The position numbers were made by a program, and so were the translations under genes. Source: Colwellia ponticola (lineage in GTDB: Bacteria > Pseudomonadota > Gammaproteobacteria > Enterobacterales > Alteromonadaceae). From it: a stretch of 64,000 nt of DNA. Location: positions 124,001 through 188,000 of the forward strand of contig NZ_SZVP01000004.1 of NCBI RefSeq assembly GCF_005885605.1, given 5' to 3'. Below are positions 29,073-39,587 of the stretch, piece by piece. Numbering within the stretch: the first letter of the stretch is position 1; each line of letters opens with the position of its first letter. The notes under the pieces were generated by a model. It was not told the DNA's origin and did not search any database. It saw only the letters and a program-made list of their open reading frames with translations.

Positions 29073-29837
29073 CTACTCTTCTGTTGTATCAATTTTTCTT
29101 TTACTCTCGGCCAAATAATTCTTTAATAAGCCTTCAATAACGCGCGGGTTTTGTCCATCTTGAATACCTAGAACAGCATCAAGTACCAGCTCTTGGTTCA
29201 TTTTTTCTTCCGCCATACGTAATTTTAATTTTGAGGCAATAGGAATAGCAATAACATTAGCGAGAAAGGCACCATATAAGGTTGTAAGTAAGGCTACCGC
29301 CATTGCAGGGCCTATCGATTTTGGATCATCCATATTCGATAACATCGCGACTAAGCCAATTAAGGTACCGATCATCCCCATAGCAGGAGCAACATCGGCA
29401 AGTGCCATCATCATATTAGAGCCTGTTTCATGGCGCTCTGTAGTTAAATTAATATCTTTTTGTAAGGTTGCTCTAACAACATCGGCATCATGGCCATCGA
29501 CTAACATATCAACACCCTTTTGCATAAAAGGGTTAGTTATTTCTGCTTCTTCTAAAGCTAAAAAACCGCCTTTACGTGCGGCGTCTGCCATATCAACTGC
29601 TTTATCAATTAACTCTTCAGGCTTTTCAAGCTTAAACATAAACGCTTTGCCAATGACTTTTCCTATGCCGAAAAATTGCCCTAAATTGTAGTTAGCTAAT
29701 ACAATAAAAATAGAACCACCAAACACAATAATAAGTGACTGGGTATCGGCGAACATCATAATGTCGCCTGATAGCACCATCGCCATAATTAATAAACCGA
29801 TGGCACCTAAAATACCAATTAATGTCGCTAAATCCAC
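29073..29837 (-). CDS. pomA: sodium-type flagellar motor stator protein PomA/MotA
   Basis: 254-aa stator subunit with four transmembrane segments: two near the N-terminus (MDLATLIGILGAIGLLIMAM and SLIIVFGGSIFIVLANY) and two around residues 150-205. The cytoplasmic loop carries the torque-generating region, and the N-terminus is closely PomA-like rather than E. coli MotA-like, supporting Na+ as the driving ion. It forms an operon with pomB, away from other flagellar genes, as in Vibrio. Confidence 0.94.
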   Translation of the reverse strand: MDLATLIGILGAIGLLIMAMVLSGDIMMFADTQSLIIVFGGSIFIVLANYNLGQFFGIGKVIGKAFMFKLEKPEELIDKAVDMADAARKGGFLALEEAEITNPFMQKGVDMLVDGHDADVVRATLQKDINLTTERHETGSNMMMALADVAPAMGMIGTLIGLVAMLSNMDDPKSIGPAMAVALLTTLYGAFLANVIAIPIASKLKLRMAEEKMNQELVLDAVLGIQDGQNPRVIEGLLKNYLAESKRKIDTTEE

Positions 29838-29909
29838 AAAACTCTCCTAAACAGCTTACTCATCAGGCATTAAGACCCTATTTCAATAAAATAATAGTAC
29901 CTTATGTAT

Positions 29910-29940
29910 AGATTATTCGCTATTGCATAACGAATAATCT
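29910..29940. repeat. 10-bp palindrome between pomA and xseB
   Basis: AGATTATTCG (29910-29919) and CGAATAATCT (29931-29940) are perfect arms 11 bases apart; the spacer contains TAT-TGC-ATA. It lies in the 296-bp divergent region and has no U-run, so it could be an operator or an RNA hairpin in the pomA leader. No regulator is identified. Confidence 0.6.
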
Positions 29941-30133
29941 AACGGATAATTGAACAATAACCTATTAATAATTAAGTAGGCATCTAAGTTTATTATCGTC
30001 TCTAGTGTCAATAACTTAACACTAATGATAAAATGCTGATTATAAATGCAGTAGGTTAATTGATCCTAGTAAACAGCTAAGATAGATTTTCCACATTATA
30101 TCATCACATCCTAAAAGCTCAGAGCAGAAGAAC

Positions 30134-30382
30134 ATGGCTAAAAAGAAACTAGAAAACCTCTCTTTTGAAGAATCATTGCATGAACTTGACACCATAGTAC
30201 AAAGCTTAGAGCAAGGTGACTTAAGTTTAGAAGAATCGATGGCACTTTTTGAACGAGGTTTAAACCTCAGTCAATTAAGCCAAGTAAAGTTACAAACTGC
30301 TGAGCAAAAAGTACAACTATTGCTAGATAAAAATGGCTCTCCACAGCTTACCGACTTTGATACCAGCGCAGGAGAGAATTAA
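30134..30382 (+). CDS. xseB: exodeoxyribonuclease VII small subunit
   Basis: 82-aa helical subunit of exonuclease VII, recognised by NLSFEESLHELDTIVQSLEQGDLSLEESMALFERG. First gene of the xseB-ispA-dxs operon; its TAA stop overlaps the ispA start by one base (TAATG), so translation is probably coupled. Confidence 0.96.
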   Translation: MAKKKLENLSFEESLHELDTIVQSLEQGDLSLEESMALFERGLNLSQLSQVKLQTAEQKVQLLLDKNGSPQLTDFDTSAGEN

Positions 30383-31284
30383 TGGCCACGCTGATATGCT
30401 ATGAACATTATCAACAACGTATCAATGATTTTTTAATCACTAAAATTGATCAACTTACTATTAACGATACTAAATTGCTTGATGCCATGCGTTATGGGTT
30501 GTTAATAGGTGGTAAACGCATGCGCCCTTACCTCGCTTATATAACAGGCGAAGCGGTCTCTGCAAATATAGATGATATTGACGCAGTAGCAGGTGCAATA
30601 GAGTGTATTCATGCTTATTCCTTGTTACACGATGACTTGCCTGCTATGGATGACGATGATTTAAGACGTGGCCAACCCACTTGTCATAAAGCATTTGATG
30701 AGGCCACCGCCATATTAGCCGGCGATGCCTTGCAAACATTAGCATTTGATATTCTCGCTAACCACACATTTACCAGCACACACAAACCTAACGAACTACC
30801 CATTCAAGTAAGGCTTATTCAACAATTAGTTAGCGCTTCGGGTTATCAAGGCATGTGTGGTGGGCAAGGTTTAGATTTAGCCGCAACCAATAAAAGTATT
30901 TCACTTGAAGCGTTAGAAGCGTTACATTCTTTAAAAACAGGGGCTTTATTAAAAGCATCGGTATTAATGCCGGCACTATGTGGTGAGCTAGTTACTGAAG
31001 ATCAAAAGCATATATTAAGTGAATATGCACAACACATTGGCTTAGCTTATCAAGTACAAGACGATATTCTTGACTTGATCTCAACTGAAGAAGAGCTAGG
31101 TAAACCGGTAGGCTCTGATGTAGCAGCCAATAAAAGTACTTATCCTGCATTGCTCGGTTTACAGGGTGCACAAAACAAAGCGGAAAACTTATTGCAACAA
31201 GCGCTTCAAGCTTTAGCAAGATTACCTTACAATACGCAATCTTTGGCAGATTTTGCTACCTTTATTGTTAAGCGCAGTCATTAA
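30382..31284 (+). CDS. ispA: farnesyl diphosphate synthase (geranyltranstransferase)
   Basis: Condenses isopentenyl diphosphate with dimethylallyl and geranyl diphosphate to farnesyl diphosphate. The first Asp-rich motif DDLPAMDDDDLRRG is near residues 83-96 and the second (QVQDDILD) near 225-232; GGKRMRP binds pyrophosphate. Length is 300 aa. It sits between xseB and dxs, the usual operon. Confidence 0.96.
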   Translation: MATLICYEHYQQRINDFLITKIDQLTINDTKLLDAMRYGLLIGGKRMRPYLAYITGEAVSANIDDIDAVAGAIECIHAYSLLHDDLPAMDDDDLRRGQPTCHKAFDEATAILAGDALQTLAFDILANHTFTSTHKPNELPIQVRLIQQLVSASGYQGMCGGQGLDLAATNKSISLEALEALHSLKTGALLKASVLMPALCGELVTEDQKHILSEYAQHIGLAYQVQDDILDLISTEEELGKPVGSDVAANKSTYPALLGLQGAQNKAENLLQQALQALARLPYNTQSLADFATFIVKRSH

Positions 31285-31355
31285 ATATCGACGCCGTGAT
31301 ATTTAGATTATATGCGGTAAAACTTACATAAATAATTATTATCAATAGACGAACT

Positions 31356-33263
31356 ATGACTATAAACCTTGCTGATTACCCACTACTTTCTCAGATTAAT
31401 ATCCCAGAAGATCTGCGTAAAATGCCACAGGATCAACTAAAAAACATTAGCAAAGAGCTGCGTAGCTTCTTACTTAATTCCGTCAGTAAAAGTAGTGGGC
31501 ACTTTGCATCGGGTCTTGGTACTATTGAACTGACTGTCGCCTTACATTATGTCTACAACACCCCTTTTGACCACTTAATTTGGGATGTAGGTCATCAAGC
31601 TTACCCACATAAAATCTTAACTGGGAGACGTGATCAGCTACATACCATAAGACAAAAAAATGGTTTACACCCTTTCCCATGGCGTGAAGAAAGCGAATAT
31701 GATGTTTTAAGTGTTGGCCACTCAAGCACCTCTATTTCAGCGGGTTTGGGTTTAGCGGTTGCTGCAGAAAAAGAAGGCAAAAATCGTAAAACGGTTGCCG
31801 TTATTGGTGATGGTGCTATGACCGCTGGCATGGCTTTTGAGGCGTTAAATCACGCCGGTGATATTAAAAAAGATATGTTGGTTATCTTAAATGATAATGA
31901 TATGTCCATTTCAAAAAATGTTGGCGCATTAAATAATCATTTGGCCAAGTTACTCTCTGGTAGTATTTTTACTGGTTTTAGAGAAGGCAGCAAAAAGATT
32001 TTAGGTAATATTCCTCCTATTAAAGAACTTGCCAGCCGCGCTGAAGAACACTTAAAAGGTATGGTTGTACCGAGTATTTTCTTTGAAGAGCTAGGTTTTA
32101 ATTATATTGGTCCTATTGATGGTCACGATGTCGAAGGCTTAGTGACTACGATTAAAAATATGCGTAACCTTAAAGGGCCGCAATTTTTACATGTAGTTAC
32201 GACTAAGGGTAAAGGCTATTATGCTGCCGAGCAAGACCCAATAAAGTATCACGCCGTCCCTAAATTTAATCCTAAAGACACGCAATTACCTAAAGCAAAA
32301 CCTAGCTTACCTACCTATTCAAAAATTTTTGGCGATTGGTTATGCCGTACTGCTGAAGTAGACAAAAAGTTAGTGGCCGTTACGCCAGCGATGGCTGAAG
32401 GCTCTGGTATGGTTGAGTTTAGTAAACGTTTTCCTGAGCAATACTTTGATGTAGCTATTGCTGAGCAACACTGTGTAACCTATGGTGCGGGTCTTGCTAT
32501 GGGCGGTTTAAAACCGGTAGTCGCAATTTACTCTAGCTTTTTACAACGTGGTTATGATCAATTTATTCATGATGTTGCCATACAAAACTTACCGGTTATG
32601 TTTGCTGTTGATCGTGCTGGTATAGTAGGCGCTGATGGTGCTACGCATCAAGGTGTCTTCGATTTAAGCTTTTTACGTTGTATCCCCAATACCGTTATTA
32701 TGGCACCGTCTAATGAACGTGAGTGTCAGTTAATGTTAAATACCGGCTTTAGGTTAAATGGCCCTAGTGTGGTTCGCTATCCTCGCGGTAACGGTACTGG
32801 TGAATCATTACCCGCTATTGATGAAACCATTGAAATAGGCAAAGGCCTCATTATTATTAATGCTAAAGAAACAGCCACTAAGACTAAAGAAACGCTAGAT
32901 ATTTCAAACAAGCGCGTTGCCATATTAAGTTTTGGCTCTATATTAGCAGAAGCAAAAATAGCCGCACTAGCGCTTAACGCTACCTTAGTAGATATGCGCT
33001 TTGTTAAACCCCTTGATCAAACATTAATTGATGAGCTTAATAGTCAACATGACTACTTAGTAACGGTTGAAGATAATGCTATTGCTGGTGGCGCTGGTTC
33101 AGGCGTAAATGAATACCTACTTGCTCAAGGCAAACCGGTTTGTATTCTCAATATTGGCGTAACAGATGAGTTTGTTAAGCATGGCACCCAAGAAGAAGTA
33201 CACCATGAGTTAGGTCTAGACTCTCAGGGTATCATCGCCAAAGTATTGAGCTTTATCAGCTAA
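31356..33263 (+). CDS. dxs: 1-deoxy-D-xylulose-5-phosphate synthase
   Basis: Thiamine-diphosphate enzyme joining pyruvate and glyceraldehyde 3-phosphate, the entry step of the MEP isoprenoid pathway. Visible features: the ThDP motif [18 protein letters not shown] near 150-167, the catalytic-Glu segment [14 protein letters not shown] near 370, and [15 protein letters not shown] in the pyrimidine domain. Length is 635 aa. It is last in the operon; a strong terminator follows. Confidence 0.97.
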   Translation: MTINLADYPLLSQINIPEDLRKMPQDQLKNISKELRSFLLNSVSKSSGHFASGLGTIELTVALHYVYNTPFDHLIWDVGHQAYPHKILTGRRDQLHTIRQKNGLHPFPWREESEYDVLSVGHSSTSISAGLGLAVAAEKEGKNRKTVAVIGDGAMTAGMAFEALNHAGDIKKDMLVILNDNDMSISKNVGALNNHLAKLLSGSIFTGFREGSKKILGNIPPIKELASRAEEHLKGMVVPSIFFEELGFNYIGPIDGHDVEGLVTTIKNMRNLKGPQFLHVVTTKGKGYYAAEQDPIKYHAVPKFNPKDTQLPKAKPSLPTYSKIFGDWLCRTAEVDKKLVAVTPAMAEGSGMVEFSKRFPEQYFDVAIAEQHCVTYGAGLAMGGLKPVVAIYSSFLQRGYDQFIHDVAIQNLPVMFAVDRAGIVGADGATHQGVFDLSFLRCIPNTVIMAPSNERECQLMLNTGFRLNGPSVVRYPRGNGTGESLPAIDETIEIGKGLIIINAKETATKTKETLDISNKRVAILSFGSILAEAKIAALALNATLVDMRFVKPLDQTLIDELNSQHDYLVTVEDNAIAGGAGSGVNEYLLAQGKPVCILNIGVTDEFVKHGTQEEVHHELGLDSQGIIAKVLSFIS

Positions 33264-33308
33264 CTGACGTAGGTAATACCTTAACGTAAAGCCTAAATTA
33301 CCGGTAAT

Positions 33309-33348
33309 AAAAAAGGATAATGAATTAAGTTCATTATCCTTTTTTTTA
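33309..33348 (+). terminator. terminator of the xseB-ispA-dxs operon
   Basis: GGATAATGAA, TTAAG loop, TTCATTATCC, then eight T (33340-33347), with an A-run before the stem. It lies 46 bases after the dxs stop and could also terminate minus-strand nqrM transcripts. Confidence 0.88.
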
Positions 33349-33423
33349 TGAAGCAAAGCTTTTAGCTTTGCTGTTACCTTGACAAAAAGTACGACAAAAG
33401 AGATAGCCTCGACATAATCAGCA

Positions 33424-33654
33424 TTATAAGTTGGTTATATCAATTCTATTTTTTAAATTGTCTTCAAGTGCTGTTTTTCTTTCACGCTCTTGACGCTTTT
33501 CACAAGGGTTATCACAGTTACATTCTTTCTCAATGCCAACACTGGCTAAACCACCACAGCTACCCGCTAACGTTCGGTTTTGAAAAATATAACCTACTGC
33601 CATAGCAGCACCTACCATAAGGAAAAAACCAAAGGTAATAAAGAAAATCATCAT
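33424..33654 (-). CDS. nqrM: NQR maturation factor NqrM
   Basis: 76-aa protein of the former DUF539 family needed for assembly of Na+-NQR, proposed to deliver iron to the NqrD/NqrE site. It has one N-terminal transmembrane helix (FFITFGFFLMVGAAMAVGYIF) followed by four Cys in AGSCGGL and ECNCDNPC. It lies after apbE at the end of the nqr cluster, the usual place. Confidence 0.92.
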   Translation of the reverse strand: MMIFFITFGFFLMVGAAMAVGYIFQNRTLAGSCGGLASVGIEKECNCDNPCEKRQERERKTALEDNLKNRIDITNL

Positions 33655-33763
33655 AATGCTTTGCTCTCATTTAAGGTTATTTATATAGCGCTACTAAGTT
33701 TAAGGCTAGATAAATGTAGTTGTTTTGTCGTTTAGGTTAAGCTTATTCGCCTTTGCTTATAGC

Positions 33764-34795
33764 TTACTTTAAATACTGTTTGAATTTTACCGTAAATCGC
33801 TCATCAAAGCCATTTTCAGTCTTAGAAATAAATAATGCTGCTAAATTATTTTCACTGGCAAACGCCATGCCTTTTTCCATGCCCATTACCATTAAGGTAG
33901 TAGATAAACCATCAGCAGTCATAGATGAGGGATGAATAACGGTCACCGACACTAAGTTATGATGAATAGGTTTGCCCGTACCGGGGTCAATAATATGGGA
34001 AAAACGTATACCGTCAGCTTCAAAGTAATTACGGTAATCACCTGAGGTTGCCACCGCATTATCTTTAGGAATAACAACTTGATACACAGCACGCTCTTCA
34101 CCACTGGCATCAAAAATAGGTTTTTCTATCGCAATGGCCCATAACTCGCCAGTATGCTTAAAGCCCCTTAAACGCATTTCCCCGCCAATTTCTACTAAGT
34201 AATTAACAAAACCATTACTTTCAATAAGATCAGCGACCACATCGACGCCATAGCCTTTTGCAATAGTTGATAAATCGATATAAACGTCAGGAATTTTTTT
34301 AGTAAGCAAGTTACCTGTTAAAACTAAATTTTCAAAACCAACTCGTTTTTTCGTGCGTGTTAATAGCTCATCGCTAGGGATAGTTTCAGGACGTAAATCT
34401 GGTCCAAAACCCCACAAGTTAACTAAAGGGCCGACAGTAACATCAAGCTTGCCCTCACTTAACTGACCAAGACGAAGTGACTCTTTAAGTACGCGTGCAA
34501 AACCTGCTGAAATAGCAACAGGCTCGGTCGTACTAGATTGATTAAATTGTGATAGTTCAGAGTCACTAATATACGTCGACATTTCTTGGTTGACTTGCAC
34601 CAATGCCGCATCAATTTTTTGTTGTAAGTTAAGCGCTAGTATCTGCTCTTGAGTGGCGACTATTTTAATATTATAACTAGTGCCCATAGTACGCCCCTGC
34701 AGTAATATTTCAGTCTTTTCTGAGGTATTACTAGGGAAACAAGCTGATAGTGATATCACTAAAACGGCTAATAAGACGAGCTTTATTTTATTCAT
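33764..34795 (-). CDS. apbE: FAD:protein FMN transferase ApbE
   Basis: Periplasmic lipoprotein that attaches FMN from FAD to Thr in NqrB and NqrC. It has a lipoprotein signal with lipobox LSAC, the segment GTSYNIK near residue 40, IAKGYGVDVVADLI and EIGGEMRLRG in the flavin-binding core, and a C-terminal metal site (SSMTADGLSTTLMVMG). Length is 343 aa. Separated from nqrF by a terminator and a palindromic element, so it may have its own promoter. Confidence 0.95.
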   Translation of the reverse strand: MNKIKLVLLAVLVISLSACFPSNTSEKTEILLQGRTMGTSYNIKIVATQEQILALNLQQKIDAALVQVNQEMSTYISDSELSQFNQSSTTEPVAISAGFARVLKESLRLGQLSEGKLDVTVGPLVNLWGFGPDLRPETIPSDELLTRTKKRVGFENLVLTGNLLTKKIPDVYIDLSTIAKGYGVDVVADLIESNGFVNYLVEIGGEMRLRGFKHTGELWAIAIEKPIFDASGEERAVYQVVIPKDNAVATSGDYRNYFEADGIRFSHIIDPGTGKPIHHNLVSVTVIHPSSMTADGLSTTLMVMGMEKGMAFASENNLAALFISKTENGFDERFTVKFKQYLK

Positions 34796-34859
34796 AAGAT
34801 TTCCAAATAATTATTTAGGTCAACCTATTTAAAAATAGGCTCAGCTAAATAACCTTTCG

Positions 34860-34898
34860 TTAAAAATAATAAAGACGACCGAAGCCGTCTTTATTTTA
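34860..34898 (-). terminator. terminator of the nqrABCDEF operon
   Basis: On the minus strand the stem AATAAAGACGGC closes on a UUCG tetraloop (C-UUCG-G) and pairs with GTCGTCTTTATT, followed by the T-rich ATTTTTAA. It lies about 140 bases after the nqrF stop codon. Confidence 0.85.
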
Positions 34899-34917
34899 GC
34901 GATTCATTCGATAGATT

Positions 34918-35038
34918 ATTGTTTAACTTTTAACATAGAATAATGCCTTTAGCTCAAGAAGGCTGCGCGGAGTTGACGTTAGTCAATGAGCACAGCCTAC
35001 GCCGAAATTAAGGCATTAGGCAAGTTAAAATAAACAAT
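34918..35038. repeat. 121-bp nested imperfect palindrome overlapping the nqrF stop codon
   Basis: Ends ATTGTTTA (34918-34925) and TAAACAAT (35031-35038) are inverted, and further paired blocks follow inward (TTTTAAC, TAATGCCTT, AGGCTG) to a core TTGAC-GTTA-GTCAA hairpin. On the minus strand the core reads CTCA-TTGAC-TAAC-GTCAA-CTCC. The right end reaches the last base of the nqrF stop. It comes before the true terminator and may protect the 3' end of the operon transcript. Confidence 0.7.
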
Positions 35039-36261
35039 TAGCCGCCGAAGTCATCTAGCATAATATTTTCATCTTCTACACCAAGATCTTTAAGCATACC
35101 GATAACCGCTGCGTTCATCATTGGTGGACCACACATGTAGTATTCACAATCTTCTGGTGCTTCATGGTCTTTCAAGTATTCTTCAAAAAGAACATTGTGG
35201 ATAAAACCAGTTAAGCCATCCCAGTTATCTTCAGGTTGTGGATCAGACAAGGCAACATGCCATTGGAAGTTATCATTATCAGCCGCTAAGCCGTTATAAT
35301 CATCTTCATAGAACATTTCACGCTTAGAACGTGCACCATACCAGAAACTCATTTTACGCTTAGATTTAAGACGCTTAAGTTGATCAAAGATATGTGAACG
35401 CATTGGCGCCATACCCGCACCACCACCGATAAATACCATTTCATTATCAGTTTCTTTAGCGAAGAACTCACCAAATGGACCTGAAATAGTCACTTTATCA
35501 CCGGCTTTAAGGCTGAAAATATATGATGACATTTTACCAGCAGGCAAATGTAAACGTCCAGGAGGCGGCGTAGCAATACGCACGTTAAGCATAATAATGC
35601 CTTCCTCTTCTGGGTAGTTAGCCATTGAATAGGCACGTAAAGTATCTGTGTCTACCTTTGACTCTACATCGAAGAAACCAAAATGGTTCCAATCGCCACG
35701 ATACTGCTCATCAATATCAAAATCACTGTATTTAACATGATGCGCTGGTGCTTCAATTTGAATATAACCACCGGCTTTAAACGGTACTGATTCGCCATTT
35801 GGAATTTGTAGTTTAAGCTCTTTAATGAAGGTTGCTTTGTTATCGTTAGAGATAACTTCACATTCCCATTGTTGAACACCGAAGATTTCATCTTCTACTT
35901 CAATTTCCATGTCTTGTTTAACCGCAACTTGACACGCTAAACGACAACCTGATCTGGCTTCGCGCTTATTAATGTGACCTTCTTCCGTTGGCAGAATATC
36001 GCCACCGCCTGAATGCACTTCAACACGACATTGGCCACAAGTACCACCGCCGCCACACGCTGAAGGGATAAAAATCCCTTGGTCAGCTAATGCACCTAAC
36101 AATTTGCCACCCGCAGCAGTTTTAACTGCTTTTTCAGGGTCGCCATTTATATTGATCGTTACTTCACCACTTGATACTAATTTAGATTTAGCGAATAAAA
36201 TCACCAACACTAAAAGAATAACTATTGCAGTAAACATCGATACGCCGAGAATGATTTCCAT
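35038..36261 (-). CDS. nqrF: Na+-translocating NADH:quinone reductase subunit F
   Basis: NADH-oxidising subunit. It has one N-terminal membrane helix, a 2Fe-2S ferredoxin domain with [10 protein letters not shown] near residues 70-79 plus a later Cys, and an FAD/NADH reductase domain with RAYSMANYP (flavin) and [11 protein letters not shown] (NADH). Electrons pass FAD to 2Fe-2S and on into the membrane subunits. Length (407 aa) is standard. Last gene of the nqr operon proper. Confidence 0.97.
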   Translation of the reverse strand: MEIILGVSMFTAIVILLVLVILFAKSKLVSSGEVTININGDPEKAVKTAAGGKLLGALADQGIFIPSACGGGGTCGQCRVEVHSGGGDILPTEEGHINKREARSGCRLACQVAVKQDMEIEVEDEIFGVQQWECEVISNDNKATFIKELKLQIPNGESVPFKAGGYIQIEAPAHHVKYSDFDIDEQYRGDWNHFGFFDVESKVDTDTLRAYSMANYPEEEGIIMLNVRIATPPPGRLHLPAGKMSSYIFSLKAGDKVTISGPFGEFFAKETDNEMVFIGGGAGMAPMRSHIFDQLKRLKSKRKMSFWYGARSKREMFYEDDYNGLAADNDNFQWHVALSDPQPEDNWDGLTGFIHNVLFEEYLKDHEAPEDCEYYMCGPPMMNAAVIGMLKDLGVEDENIMLDDFGG

Positions 36262-36323
36262 CGACTATTCCTTAAATATTTCTAAGGGTGTAACACACAA
36301 AGCGTGTCTTACACCGAGCAAAC

Positions 36324-36947
36324 TTATAGGGAAATACCACCGAAAGATAAGAAGCCAAAAGCCATCAAACCTGCAGTAATAAATGTGATTCCTAAACCTT
36401 TCAAACCATTGGGTACGTCAGAGTATTTCATCTTTTCGCGCAAGCCCGCTAATAATACAATAGCAAGTGCCCAACCGATACCAGAGCCAATTCCGTAAAC
36501 AACACTTTCACCAAATGCTAGGTTCTTCGCTACCATGAAAGACACAGCACCAAAAATCGCACAGTTTACAGTAATTAACGGTAAGAAAATCCCTAATGCT
36601 TGATAAAGCGCAGGGAAATACTTGTCTAGTACCATTTCCAAGATTTGAACTAATGCTGCAATAACACCAATGAAGGTAATAAAAGATAAAAAGCTTAAAT
36701 CAACCGATTCATTAGGATCTGTAATGCCTAATACAGCATCAAGAGCACCTGGGGCTAATATTGCTTGGTAAATAACTTGGTTCATTGGCACAGCCAAACC
36801 AAGTACCACAACAACCGCAACACCTAAACCAATAGCAGTATCAACTTTTTTAGATACGGCAAGGAAAGTACACATACCTAAGAAAAACATTAACGCGATG
36901 TTTTCAATAAAAATAGATTTAACTAATAATGCAATATAATGTTCCAT
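36324..36947 (-). CDS. nqrE: Na+-translocating NADH:quinone reductase subunit E
   Basis: Membrane subunit with six predicted helices (207 aa). It is homologous to NqrD in inverted topology, and the two share an iron centre in the membrane; the relevant Cys appear in MCTFLAV and [11 protein letters not shown]. The start [18 protein letters not shown] is canonical. Four bases separate it from nqrD. Confidence 0.97.
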   Translation of the reverse strand: MEHYIALLVKSIFIENIALMFFLGMCTFLAVSKKVDTAIGLGVAVVVVLGLAVPMNQVIYQAILAPGALDAVLGITDPNESVDLSFLSFITFIGVIAALVQILEMVLDKYFPALYQALGIFLPLITVNCAIFGAVSFMVAKNLAFGESVVYGIGSGIGWALAIVLLAGLREKMKYSDVPNGLKGLGITFITAGLMAFGFLSFGGISL

Positions 36948-36951
36948 GGTA

Positions 36952-37575
36952 TTAATCCTTCTCTACTTGTTCTGGTTTCCATTGGCGAAGTGCCCAAATG
37001 ATTAAACCAATAACAAAGAATGAACTAAATGGTAATACTAATAAACCATTCGCTTGATACCAGCCACCATTTTGAATTAATGGTAATATTTCAAGACCAA
37101 ATAAGGTACCAAAACCAAATAATTCACGGAAAAAGGCAACTAACATTAAGATGGCGCCGTAACCTAAACCGTTACCGATACCATCTAAAAAGCTCAAGCC
37201 TGGCTTTTCTTTCATAGCAAAAGCTTCGGCACGTCCCATAACAATACAGTTAGTAATAATTAGACCAACAAAAACGGCTAATTCTTTAGATAACTGATAA
37301 GAGAAAGCTTTCAATACTTGGTCAACCACAATTACCAAGGAAGCAATAATCGCCATTTGTACGATAATACGCACACTAGAAGGGATATGATTGCGAATAA
37401 TTGAAATAAACAAGTTAGAGAATGCTGTTACAAAAATAACCGCTAAACTCATTACTAACGCATTAGCCATTGAGCTTGTTACAGCAAGTGCAGAACAAAT
37501 ACCTAATACTTGTAATGCAATCGGGTTATTATCAACAATAGGACCCGTTAATACTTTTTTAGCATCTGAAGACAT
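36952..37575 (-). CDS. nqrD: Na+-translocating NADH:quinone reductase subunit D
   Basis: Membrane subunit with six predicted helices (207 aa), partner of NqrE around the intramembrane iron site; Cys candidates are in GICSALAV and [13 protein letters not shown]. Its ATG overlaps the last base of the nqrC stop, indicating coupled translation. Confidence 0.97.
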   Translation of the reverse strand: MSSDAKKVLTGPIVDNNPIALQVLGICSALAVTSSMANALVMSLAVIFVTAFSNLFISIIRNHIPSSVRIIVQMAIIASLVIVVDQVLKAFSYQLSKELAVFVGLIITNCIVMGRAEAFAMKEKPGLSFLDGIGNGLGYGAILMLVAFFRELFGFGTLFGLEILPLIQNGGWYQANGLLVLPFSSFFVIGLIIWALRQWKPEQVEKD

Positions 37576-38390
37576 TAGTTAACCCCTTCTGCAAGATATT
37601 TAGTAATGAAAGTTTTATAGCCTTCTTCACCAAACCAAAATTGTAATGTGTTAGTAACACCGTTACTTGTTAACGTTGCACCTGATAACGCATCAACACC
37701 GTGAACGTTACCTGGTTTAGCGCCACCTTTGACTAGCTTAATTTTTACTACGTCAGCATCGTTATATATTTTTTTACCTGGCCATAACGCTTTCCATTTA
37801 GGGTTAAGTACTTCAGCACCTAATCCTGGAGTTTCCTTATGATCAGAATAAATAACACTTTTTACTGTGTTTAAATCAGCTTCTAAGCCAACATAACCAT
37901 ACATTAAGTCCCATAAACCAGAACCAATGATTGGGAATACAACCGTGCTAATAGCACCTGTTTCATTTTTAACTAAGTAAACAACAGCCGTATTTGAACG
38001 GCGGTTAATACCGGCTAAATCGTCTTCAGGTTTGCTAGATAAAGCTGTATCACGAGCATTACGACGTTCATCGAAGTTTAAAATCTGAGTATAACAGCCA
38101 TCTTCTGCATTATTTTCTTTAACAGAACATTCTATATTACCCGAATCTAACTCAACGATTAAACCAAATACTTTCTCGTTATAAAGCGCTTTAATAGACT
38201 TAGAAGAACCATCAGTTTCAGCAAGTAAACCTGACGCTTCTAAAATTTTAGTTTGTTGATCAAGTGCTTTATTTGCTTTTTGTAAGGGTTTTAACTGCAC
38301 TGCAGAAAAAGATACTAACAATGCACAAACAACACAAACAGCGAGTACAAAACCAACCGTTTTACCGAATGTTTCTTTATTACTAGACAT
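37575..38390 (-). CDS. nqrC: Na+-translocating NADH:quinone reductase subunit C
   Basis: Subunit with one N-terminal membrane helix and a periplasmic domain carrying FMN covalently bound to Thr in the SGATLTS motif near the C-terminus, the target of ApbE. Start ATG 38390 ([13 protein letters not shown]) matches family N-termini better than the in-frame ATG nine bases earlier. It overlaps the nqrB end by 8 bases. Confidence 0.96.
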   Translation of the reverse strand: MSSNKETFGKTVGFVLAVCVVCALLVSFSAVQLKPLQKANKALDQQTKILEASGLLAETDGSSKSIKALYNEKVFGLIVELDSGNIECSVKENNAEDGCYTQILNFDERRNARDTALSSKPEDDLAGINRRSNTAVVYLVKNETGAISTVVFPIIGSGLWDLMYGYVGLEADLNTVKSVIYSDHKETPGLGAEVLNPKWKALWPGKKIYNDADVVKIKLVKGGAKPGNVHGVDALSGATLTSNGVTNTLQFWFGEEGYKTFITKYLAEGVN

Positions 38391-39585
38391 TGCGTGCAAG
38401 CCTCCGTTTTATATTGCCTTTAACAACAAAGTAGTCAAACAATGGCGCAAACAAGTTAGCAAATAAAATAGCTAACATCATACCTTCTGGGAATGCTGGG
38501 TTAACGACACGAACTAATACAACCATAACCCCAACTAAAGCACCAAACCAATACTTACCCGTATTAGTGAATGACATAGTGACAGGATCTGTTGCCATAA
38601 ACATCATACCAAAGGCAAAACCACCAATAACAAAGTGCCAATGCCAAGGCATAGCAAACATAGCGTTAGTATCACTGCCAATAGCATTAAATAGTAATGA
38701 TGTAGCAACCATACCACCAAAGACACTTAAGACGATACGCCATGAAGCAATGCCTTTATAAAGGATATATGCGCCACCAAGCAAGATAGCAAACGTTGAT
38801 ACTTCACCTACAGAACCTGGAATGAATCCCCAAAATGCGTTCCACCAATCTGCATTAATTGAATAATCAACTAAGCCTTGGTTAGCCGCACTTAACAGAG
38901 TAGCACCAGAGAAACCGTCAGCAGCAACCCAAACAGCATCACCAGAAATTTGTGCTGGATAAGCAAAGAATAAAAACGCACGACCGGCTAAGGCAGGGTT
39001 TAAGAAGTTTTTACCTGTACCACCAAAGATTTCTTTAGCAATAACAATACCGAAAGTAATACCAATAGCAACTTGCCATAATGGAATACTCGCTGGCAAG
39101 ATAAGTGCAAATAAAATAGAAGAAACGAAGAAACCTTCATTAACTTCATGGTTACGCACTGCAGCAAAAAGCACTTCCCAGAAACCACCTACAACAAATG
39201 TAACCGCATAGATAGGTAAGAAGAAACAAGCACCGTATAGCATCATGTTAAAGGTACTAGAATCAGCGGTTAATACGCCACCAAATAAGGTGAACAAATC
39301 AACTTGCCAAGATTGTGGTAAAGCATAACCTGCAGCTAAGGCATCAACGGCTTGGTAGCCGATGTTGTACATACCAAAGAACATGGCGGGGAAAACCGCT
39401 AACCATACCGTGATCATGATACGTTTTAAGTCGATGCTATCACGAAGATGAGTTTTACCTTTATTCACATAACCTGGTGTAAATAAACCGGTAGCAACTG
39501 CTTCATAAAGTGCAAACCACTTCTCATGTTTACCGCCTTTTTCAAAATGCGGTTCAATATCTTCAATAAACTTTTTCAAGCCCAT
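38383..39585 (-). CDS. nqrB: Na+-translocating NADH:quinone reductase subunit B
   Basis: Main Na+-conducting membrane subunit (about ten helices, 400 aa), with FMN attached to Thr in SGATLLSAA near residue 230. Start ATG 39585 ([14 protein letters not shown]) is the family start and has an AAGGAAGG ribosome-binding site located inside the end of nqrA; the longer upstream frame is rejected. Two bases separate it from the nqrA stop. Confidence 0.97.
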   Translation of the reverse strand: MGLKKFIEDIEPHFEKGGKHEKWFALYEAVATGLFTPGYVNKGKTHLRDSIDLKRIMITVWLAVFPAMFFGMYNIGYQAVDALAAGYALPQSWQVDLFTLFGGVLTADSSTFNMMLYGACFFLPIYAVTFVVGGFWEVLFAAVRNHEVNEGFFVSSILFALILPASIPLWQVAIGITFGIVIAKEIFGGTGKNFLNPALAGRAFLFFAYPAQISGDAVWVAADGFSGATLLSAANQGLVDYSINADWWNAFWGFIPGSVGEVSTFAILLGGAYILYKGIASWRIVLSVFGGMVATSLLFNAIGSDTNAMFAMPWHWHFVIGGFAFGMMFMATDPVTMSFTNTGKYWFGALVGVMVVLVRVVNPAFPEGMMLAILFANLFAPLFDYFVVKGNIKRRLARNV

Positions 39586-39587
39586 GA

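Noticed and set aside
33264..35040. apbE and nqrM as unrelated neighbours of nqr
   Set aside because: Both are established NQR maturation genes and belong functionally to the operon despite the terminator and palindrome between them.
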